Source: Caryophanales bacterium UBA6768 (GTDB lineage: Bacteria > Bacillota > Bacilli > Bacillales_D > Amphibacillaceae). Taken from it: 20,514 nucleotides of DNA. The notes under the pieces were generated by a model that saw only the letters and a list, made by a program, of their open reading frames with translations, was not told where the DNA came from and searched no databases. Made by a program: the position numbers and the translations under genes. Location of the stretch: the NCBI GenBank assembly GCA_002453315.1, contig DKGO01000110.1:1-20514 (forward strand), read 5' to 3'. Below are positions 15,910-20,514 of this stretch, piece after piece. The number at the start of each line of letters is the position of its first letter. Positions within the stretch are counted from its first letter, which is position 1.

Positions 15910-17183
15910 TTGTCAACCCCCCAATTATTTGAGTAAACTTCCACTTTTAACCCAGTTAAATGAGAAAGTTGGCTAAAAAATGATTTTATAATGTCCGTTT
16001 CCTCAATCGATCTTGCAAAGGTAATGGTCATTTGATTATTTATAGTGCAAATTCCACAGTTAATTGGACTATTACTTGTTGGATATATGATGGCTTCCAT
16101 TCTTTCAATGTGCCGATTCATAGAAGCAGGCAATATAACATTTCCCATATTCGAAATCGTTGCTGTTTTTGCCATCTCACCAAATTGTTGAAAACCGTAC
16201 CGCATAGCATAATATTTAAAAAATAGAGGAATCATTCTAGTTACAATATTTCTTTGCAAATATACATAACGATTAATATCTTCTTGGACAATACTTTTAT
16301 CAGTTTTATTTCTTAACTGTGTAGAAATTTCTGCAATAATTTTTTCCAAGGTCACATCATCATTTGCCGATATCCCTACATTTACAACTTTAAAAAAATT
16401 CCTAAGTGTAATCGAGGGGAAAAGTCGACGTAAGTTAACAGGCAATGCGATCGTAATATTTCCTTTATTTAATTCATCCTTTTTAGTTTCGGAATAAATC
16501 GAGTAAATTAATAAGGAACTAATAAATTCAGTCATCGATGCCCCAAGCCCCTTCGCATAGCTATTTAAATCAGAGGCACAAATCACTCCATGAACGACAT
16601 TTACTCCCGGGTATTTAAAAGGTGTGCCCTTTACTTGAACGGAGCGTGGAACCTTTTCGTAAAAGGGAAAACGGCTTTTTTCCTGAAAGTATTTGTCAAA
16701 ACTATCTTCCATTTCCCGAATATTAGGTGATTCACTCGGTATGAGTAAATCTCCATTAACCGAAATCTTTTCTCCTTGTAAAATTAAATATTGGTAGATT
16801 AATGTTTTGATAAACTCTATTGCCCCTACCCCATCTGTTAGGGAATGAAATATTTCGACAGATATTTTCCGTTTATAATATAAAACCCTAAGTAAATAGC
16901 CATTATTCTCCTTCGGATTAATGGGATGGCAAGGATACGTCGTTTCTTCTTGAATAACTAAATTCTCTTTATTATCCTCCAAAAAGTCCCAAAACAATCC
17001 TTTACGCACTTTAACGGCCAATGTTGGGAACCGTCGAATAACGATATCTAGGGCCTTTTGTAATTGGTTAGTATTAATTGTTTCCTTCATTGTCAACGAA
17101 ACACGATATACCGATGAATTTGACACTTTTGATACTGCATGAAATATTTTCCCGGCATTATCTATTTTATACCATCTACTCAT
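15906..17183 (-). CDS. HxxxD-motif acyltransferase (alcohol acetyltransferase / condensation-like fold)
   Basis: A 425-residue protein of the CoA-dependent acyltransferase superfamily that includes alcohol acetyltransferases, PapA-type enzymes and peptide-synthetase condensation domains. The catalytic motif is HSLTDG with H113 and D117; the structural region near NFFKVVNVGI (about 264-273) and the SNMGN segment near 344 fit the second half of the fold. It probably transfers an acyl group from a CoA thioester to a hydroxyl or amine. No carrier-protein or adenylation domain lies nearby, so a non-ribosomal synthetase role is unlikely. ATG 17183 has only a weak ribosome binding site. It is the first gene of a two-gene operon with the zinc-ribbon membrane protein. 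The substrate is unknown. Confidence 0.78.
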   Translation of the reverse strand: MSRWYKIDNAGKIFHAVSKVSNSSVYRVSLTMKETINTNQLQKALDIVIRRFPTLAVKVRKGLFWDFLEDNKENLVIQEETTYPCHPINPKENNGYLLRVLYYKRKISVEIFHSLTDGVGAIEFIKTLIYQYLILQGEKISVNGDLLIPSESPNIREMEDSFDKYFQEKSRFPFYEKVPRSVQVKGTPFKYPGVNVVHGVICASDLNSYAKGLGASMTEFISSLLIYSIYSETKKDELNKGNITIALPVNLRRLFPSITLRNFFKVVNVGISANDDVTLEKIIAEISTQLRNKTDKSIVQEDINRYVYLQRNIVTRMIPLFFKYYAMRYGFQQFGEMAKTATISNMGNVILPASMNRHIERMEAIIYPTSNSPINCGICTINNQMTITFARSIEETDIIKSFFSQLSHLTGLKVEVYSNNWGVDK

Positions 17184-17228
17184 CTGCTCATCTACTTTCT
17201 AGAGTCCCTTAAATCGCCTAGGAAAATA

Positions 17229-17295
17229 TGATTTAAATCAAAACTATCACCTTCAGTGACTATCATTATAATTATTTTTTCACACTTTAAAACAA
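17229..17295 (-). promoter_or_regulatory. Promoter and palindromic operator candidate of the acyltransferase operon
   Basis: On the minus strand TTGTTT (17295-17290), a 19-bp spacer and a consensus TATAAT (17270-17265) precede the gene by about 80 nt. The perfect 12-bp palindrome TGATTTAAATCA (17229-17240) lies downstream of the expected start of transcription, a position suited to a repressor. It also resembles the Fnr/Crp half-site pair TTGAT-N4-ATCAA, lacking one base, but Bacillus Fnr prefers another sequence. Confidence 0.5.
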
Positions 17296-17443
17296 GTACA
17301 TTTTATATGAATTTTACCACAATAAATCATTTTCAGCTAATTTCTATGACATATTGATACGGTAGTTACCTAACATTGTAAATTTAGTTTTTTTAACCAT
17401 TTGGGACATAACAATGGCGGGTTTATCAATAAGTAATGTTTTA

Positions 17444-17477
17444 TAAAAAAAAAGAAAGACAAAATAAGTTGTCTTCC
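17444..17477 (-). terminator. Intrinsic terminator after fra
   Basis: On the minus strand GGAAGACAA (17477-17469) pairs with TTGTCTTTC (17462-17454) around a 6-nt loop, followed by nine T residues. It ends the leftward transcript of fra. The stretch 17184-17605 otherwise holds the acyltransferase promoter, a second hairpin at 17488-17511 and no gene that I can support. Confidence 0.82.
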
Positions 17478-17487
17478 TTTACAAAAT

Positions 17488-17511
17488 AAAAGATTGATAA
17501 TTTAATCTTTT
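17488..17511. terminator. Second hairpin downstream of fra
   Basis: AAAAGATT (17488-17495) and AATCTTTT (17504-17511) form a perfect 8-bp stem with an 8-nt loop. The flanking A/T runs mean that it could act on either strand. It precedes the stronger terminator on the fra transcript and may be a backup or processing element. Confidence 0.5.
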
Positions 17512-17605
17512 CAAATGTTTGAAATTTCCAAGGCGAATTTTAATGTAACATCATTCAAGGTCGCTTTAGGTGGTCCCTCTTAAGTTCTCCTGTGTGATAA
17601 TTTCA

Positions 17606-17974
17606 TTATCTCCAGAATGTTGTGCAGTCTTCCTTATCTGTTATGTTATATTTAATCATTTCCTTCAGCAAAGTATAATTAACTTCCTTATTCCAAGGAA
17701 TTCTCATCAATTCCTTCGTATTATCATAACCAGATTTGACAATTTCATCAGCGAAATGCTTTATTCCCGCCATTTCAGGTGCTACGGATAAATGTTTTTT
17801 TGCCGCACTAAAACCTATTATATACGTACCACGATAAGTAAACATTGGTTGATTCCACTTTATTTCAGGAATTAAATCCGGAAAGTTTTCAAGTACCCAA
17901 TTTAACACTTTCCTCATTATTTCTCGATTTTCCAAAATATCTATCTGGCTAAGGTATTCTTCATATATCTTCAT
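17606..17974 (-). CDS. fra: Frataxin-like intracellular iron chaperone (YdhG/Fra)
   Basis: A 122-residue DUF1801-type protein with clear resemblance to B. subtilis Fra (YdhG), the frataxin-fold iron donor for Fe-S cluster and heme synthesis. Recognisable blocks are EIKWNQPMF (about 37-45), the TYIIGFSAAKKHLSVAPE stretch, KSGYDNTKELMRIPWN, and the C-terminal DCTTFW. I chose ATG 17974 because AGGTGG lies at suitable distance; in-frame ATG 17980 abuts it. A candidate promoter lies just upstream, and two hairpins follow downstream, so it may be a single-gene unit or the end of a transcript from the flavoprotein gene. An iron donor close to an Fe-S-rich nitrate reductase operon is functionally sensible, but it is not in the same transcript. 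Confidence 0.88.
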   Translation of the reverse strand: MKIYEEYLSQIDILENREIMRKVLNWVLENFPDLIPEIKWNQPMFTYRGTYIIGFSAAKKHLSVAPEMAGIKHFADEIVKSGYDNTKELMRIPWNKEVNYTLLKEMIKYNITDKEDCTTFWR

Positions 17975-18026
17975 TTTCATCCACCTAAAATAATATTTCC
18001 CCTTATGAAAAACGTGTTTTTTGATT

Positions 18027-18056
18027 TTTATAAGAGATAATTAATAGTCGCTGCAA
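18027..18056 (-). promoter_or_regulatory. Candidate promoter of fra
   Basis: On the minus strand TTGCAG (18056-18051), an 18-bp spacer and TATAAA (18032-18027) lie about 50 nt before the fra start, in the gap after the flavoprotein gene. The -10 fits well; the -35 only partly. Confidence 0.45.
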
Positions 18057-18070
18057 CATAAAGATTCAAT

Positions 18071-18787
18071 TTAATTGTCATTGATAACCAAAGAATGAAT
18101 CTTTTTTAATATATTTTTTTGCAATATGATTTTTCTTAAATTACTAAAAGTTGAATCTATCATTGACTTCGGTCCGGCAATAAAGTAATTTGCCTTGTTA
18201 TTAAATGTTTTGCTGAATTGGTCAACTTCATTGTTTAACTCTTCCCTTGTATGGAAGTATGAAATATTGATTGAACAATGTTGGGCAATTTCATCTAGTT
18301 CATTTTTAAATAAGTGTGTTCCTTTGCTGTTCAAATAAAATAGGGTAATGTGATGTCCATCCCCACTCCCCTCAATATCAAGCTGTTTTAATATAGCCCG
18401 AAAAGGTGTGATACCTATGCCTCCGGCAATCAAAATTGTTGGGCGATAGTCCTTTAAATAAAAGGATCCAACCGGACCACTCATTTTAATTTTCATCCCT
18501 TTTTTTAAATTACGTAAACCCTGTTTAAATTCACTAGTTTCATCATCTATCCAAGTGGTAATTTTAATATTTTCTTCTGACGGAGCGGCTGCAATCGTAA
18601 ATGGCCGAATAGGATTTTTAATCTTTTTATCATCTAATTGAAATAATCCATGTTGTCCCGCCTTCCATGTGATATTGTTGTCTTTTTCAAACTCAAATGT
18701 ATAAATATGATCCAATTCTTTATAGCTTTCTATAAAATTTAAATTTCTTTTTTTAAATATTCCTAAGGAATCCATAACAAAACCCAT
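18071..18787 (-). CDS. Ferredoxin-NADP reductase-like FAD/NAD(P)-binding oxidoreductase
   Basis: A 238-residue soluble flavoprotein of the ferredoxin reductase superfamily, moving electrons between NAD(P)H and a partner through FAD. The FAD-binding motif RPFTIA (61-66, the RxYS-type site) is followed by GPVGSF (104-109), the NAD(P)-binding loop AGGIGITP (121-128) and AGPKSM (204-209), where Ala replaces the Cys often found in CGP. No [2Fe-2S] plant-ferredoxin domain or globin domain is attached, so it needs a separate acceptor. AAGGAGG lies 5 nt before ATG 18787. It lies between an ArsR-SRPBCC regulator gene and fra on the same strand; co-transcription with the regulator across a 93-nt gap is possible. 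The physiological partner is unknown. Confidence 0.85.
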   Translation of the reverse strand: MGFVMDSLGIFKKRNLNFIESYKELDHIYTFEFEKDNNITWKAGQHGLFQLDDKKIKNPIRPFTIAAAPSEENIKITTWIDDETSEFKQGLRNLKKGMKIKMSGPVGSFYLKDYRPTILIAGGIGITPFRAILKQLDIEGSGDGHHITLFYLNSKGTHLFKNELDEIAQHCSINISYFHTREELNNEVDQFSKTFNNKANYFIAGPKSMIDSTFSNLRKIILQKNILKKIHSLVINDN

Positions 18788-18866
18788 ACAATCCTCCTTC
18801 CCCTGGATGCTTTAATCCACTAAGATCAAAATAATTCAAAGTCGTGTTTTTAATAAAAATCTTTTG

Positions 18867-18884
18867 ATAAGATAAATATCTTAT
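18867..18884. terminator. Small hairpin overlapping the regulator stop codon
   Basis: ATAAGATA and TATCTTAT form an 8-bp stem with a 2-nt loop that includes the stop codon of the ArsR-SRPBCC gene. The sequence after it on the minus strand is only moderately T-rich (CAAAAGATTTTTATT), so termination is uncertain and some read-through to the flavoprotein gene is likely. Confidence 0.35.
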
Positions 18885-19615
18885 TTTTGCAATAGTCTTT
18901 CTAGTTTTTCTCCAAATTTCATCCAGCTATATGTTGCACCCTCTATTGCCCCTTTAGTTGCCTTTGTTTGTTCACTGAATCCTGTTTGTTCAAAATGGAG
19001 TTCAGTCCCATTAGCACTCTCGTTTAAAGTCCAAGTAATCGTCGTTTTTTCTCCAGCGCTATCCCACGTGTAAACCAATTTAAATGGCTTATCTACCTCT
19101 AGCACTTCACCATTTACGATTCCATCCCACCATTTATTTGGTTCTGATTTAAATTGGAAAGTATACCCAACATCGGCTTTAAAGTTATTTTCCCAAATCC
19201 ACTTAGAAAGCATTTCTGAATCCGTTAGAGCCTTCCATACTTCTTCAATCGAACTGTTAAATTTAAAATCTAAAGATACATCTGGTTTCATTCTTTTTTC
19301 CTCCAATATAATACTTAATTTATTCATTCTTTCACGCCAAAAGTCTTCATAAAAACTTACCCAATTCTGTACCTCTTGCAACGGTTCAGCATTTAAACGA
19401 TATCTTGTTTCCCTCCCTACTTTTCTGCTCGTTACAAGGTCTGCTTCCCTTAAAATTGCTAGATGCTTGGATACTGCTGTCCGGCCAATTTCAAAATGAA
19501 CGGTCAGACGGTAAAGTGGTAATTCGTCTGCTTCAGCTAAAATACGAAGAAGTTTTCTTCTATTTTCATCAGAAATTGCTTCATAGACATCTTTTCTTTC
19601 GTTTTGATGATTCAA
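18881..19615 (-). CDS. ArsR-type regulator fused to an SRPBCC (AHSA1) domain
   Basis: A 244-residue fusion. Residues about 8-85 are an ArsR-family winged helix-turn-helix (ISDENRRKLLRIL at the start, recognition helix around GRTAVSKHLAILREADLV, then the wing GRETRYRLN). Residues about 112-243 are an AHSA1/START-like domain (VWKALTDSEMLSKWI, TWTLNESANGTELHFEQTGF), a hydrophobic-ligand pocket, so it probably senses a small organic molecule rather than a metal; no metal-binding Cys pair is seen. The start is TTG 19615, with AGGAG 8 nt upstream and no nearby ATG. The promoter carries two copies of the same palindrome, so it very likely represses itself. Targets could include the downstream flavoprotein gene. 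Confidence 0.88.
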   Translation of the reverse strand: MNHQNERKDVYEAISDENRRKLLRILAEADELPLYRLTVHFEIGRTAVSKHLAILREADLVTSRKVGRETRYRLNAEPLQEVQNWVSFYEDFWRERMNKLSIILEEKRMKPDVSLDFKFNSSIEEVWKALTDSEMLSKWIWENNFKADVGYTFQFKSEPNKWWDGIVNGEVLEVDKPFKLVYTWDSAGEKTTITWTLNESANGTELHFEQTGFSEQTKATKGAIEGATYSWMKFGEKLERLLQK

Positions 19616-19640
19616 TTAAGTTTCTCCTAATATTTTAATA

Positions 19641-19699
19641 TGACACCTGAAGGTGTCGTAATTACTTAAATAATACGACACCTTCAGGTGTCATGTCAA
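19641..19699 (-). promoter_or_regulatory. Autoregulatory promoter with double palindromic operator
   Basis: Minus strand: TTGACA (19699-19694) as a perfect -35, an 18-bp spacer, TATTAT (19675-19670) as -10. The spacer holds the palindrome GACACCTGAAGGTGTC (19677-19692), and an identical site in inverted orientation lies at 19642-19657, downstream of the start of transcription. The two 20-bp arms (19641-19660, 19674-19693) are perfect inverted copies around 13 bp. Repressor dimers on both sites would block polymerase binding and escape. The adjacent ArsR-type gene is the obvious regulator. Confidence 0.87.
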
Positions 19700-19771
19700 G
19701 TGCTTTTAAAGATTATTTTTTATATTTAAAAATATCTTAAATTTTATTAATTTCCATCCATAATAATAGCG

Positions 19772-20305
19772 TCATTTTTTGACCTGATATGTTAGTTCCA
19801 CAAATTGATTATAGCGTTTTTGTCCTTTTAATATGAGATCTAAGTGATCATCACCTTCAATAAAAAGTGGAATTCCCTCACCAAGTATTGTAGGAGCAAT
19901 TGTTAAGTACATTTCATCCAGCAATTTCTCTTTTATGAAAGTATGTAATAGTCCCCCACCACCAACAAGCCAAATATTACTTCCCGACTCCCTTTTCAAT
20001 TTTTCAATTAGATGGCTAACTGGTGAATTAATAAATTTTACATCTTCTGTGTCTTCTAAAATGGAAGATGTAAAAACAAAACAATCTTTATTTTTATAAG
20101 GGAATTCCTTTAAGTCCTGTCTTATTATCCAATCATAAGTTTTCTTCCCCATGATAATTGTGTCAACTGTATCATAAAATGTAGAAAACCCATTATCTCC
20201 TTCACCTTCAACTTTAAATAACCATTCAAGGGATTCATCCTTTGTTGCTATGTATCCATCTAAGCTTGTAGCAATAAATAAAATTACTTTTCGCTGATGA
20301 TTCAT
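19772..20305 (-). CDS. Dihydrofolate reductase / RibD-C family reductase
   Basis: A 177-residue protein of the DHFR-like superfamily that includes RibD C-terminal reductase domains and Bacillus YwjB/YyaP-type proteins. It starts with the strand KVILFIATSLDGYIA, contains IIMGKKTYDW and the nucleotide-binding glycine run WLVGGGGLLH, and ends with a short beta-rich tail; these imply NADPH binding. It is not a canonical folate-pathway DHFR, and its substrate is unknown. I chose ATG 20305 because AAAGGGG lies 7 nt upstream; an in-frame start at 20347 would add 14 residues without such a site. No clear promoter was recognised. It is separated from the regulator gene by the double operator, so it is a separate unit. 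Confidence 0.87.
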   Translation of the reverse strand: MNHQRKVILFIATSLDGYIATKDESLEWLFKVEGEGDNGFSTFYDTVDTIIMGKKTYDWIIRQDLKEFPYKNKDCFVFTSSILEDTEDVKFINSPVSHLIEKLKRESGSNIWLVGGGGLLHTFIKEKLLDEMYLTIAPTILGEGIPLFIEGDDHLDLILKGQKRYNQFVELTYQVKK

Positions 20306-20400
20306 GGGTTGCCCCTTTATTGAATTATTTTGTTCCAAACAATCCATTTTTGAAATCTAAATATATGAAGTTTTTCTATTCTAAAAATTAACCTACATTA

Positions 20401-20482
20401 ATAAAGAGGAAATATTGTGATATGGAAATCTGATTGAAATATATTCATAGTAATTTTGAGTGATATGATAGTTCCTCTTTAT
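20401..20482. repeat. 82-bp element bounded by 11-bp inverted repeats
   Basis: ATAAAGAGGAA (20401-20411) and TTCCTCTTTAT (20472-20482) are perfect inverted repeats around a 60-nt AT-rich interior. No gene is seen between 20306 and the window end. It could be a long-loop RNA structure, a small mobile-element remnant or an operator pair. The window stops before context can be judged. Confidence 0.5.
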
Positions 20483-20514
20483 CTGGGTAGAATTTATTCT
20501 AGTGATTTTCTTAT

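Noticed and set aside
17975..18026. AAAAACGTGTTTTT as a terminator of the flavoprotein gene
   Set aside because: The stem is A/T only at its base with a 2-nt loop, and no T-run follows on the minus strand; it lies in the probable fra leader.

Overview
The window reads as a chromosomal stretch of an AT-rich, low-GC Gram-positive, most likely a facultatively anaerobic member of the Bacillaceae. The support is strong purine-rich ribosome binding sites, TTG and GTG starts, and close resemblance (from memory of the families) to Bacillus KatE, NarGHJI and the frataxin-like iron chaperone Fra/YdhG. Apart from the catalase gene, every recognisable gene lies on the minus strand.

Left part (1-6310). 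A 52-bp tandem array precedes a plus-strand large-subunit catalase (katE-like, 414-2471). A hairpin terminator separates it from a convergent three-gene minus-strand operon: MerR-type regulator, acyl-CoA synthetase, AidB-type acyl-CoA dehydrogenase. The promoter of that operon is readable: a perfect 14-bp palindrome sits inside a 19-bp spacer between a -35-like and a -10 element, the classic MerR architecture. This suggests a self-regulated acyl-CoA catabolic unit.

Middle (6325-15150). A second 52-bp-period array, made of hairpin units with a higher-order duplication of four units, fills the gap between the MerR promoter and the end of a nitrate respiration operon. The operon runs leftward from about 15.05 kb: a 58-residue protein, a hemerythrin-like protein, two small proteins of unknown function, then narG, narH, narJ and narI. 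The narGHJI products keep the cofactor ligands I could check. A 146-bp sequence bounded by 11-bp direct repeats splits narJ from narI and looks like a late insertion or duplication.

Right part (15151-20514). A strong terminator ends a two-gene operon (HxxxD-type acyltransferase plus zinc-ribbon membrane protein). After a gene-poor stretch with terminators come fra (frataxin-like iron chaperone), an FAD/NAD(P)-binding ferredoxin-reductase-like flavoprotein, an ArsR-SRPBCC fusion regulator with a striking double palindromic operator over its own promoter, and a DHFR/RibD-like reductase. An 82-bp inverted-repeat structure closes the window.

No tRNA, rRNA, CRISPR array, transposase or prophage gene was seen. 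The least explained parts are the two unrelated-looking repeat arrays that share a 52-bp period, the accessory genes ahead of narG, the narJ-narI insertion, and the acyltransferase/membrane-protein pair.
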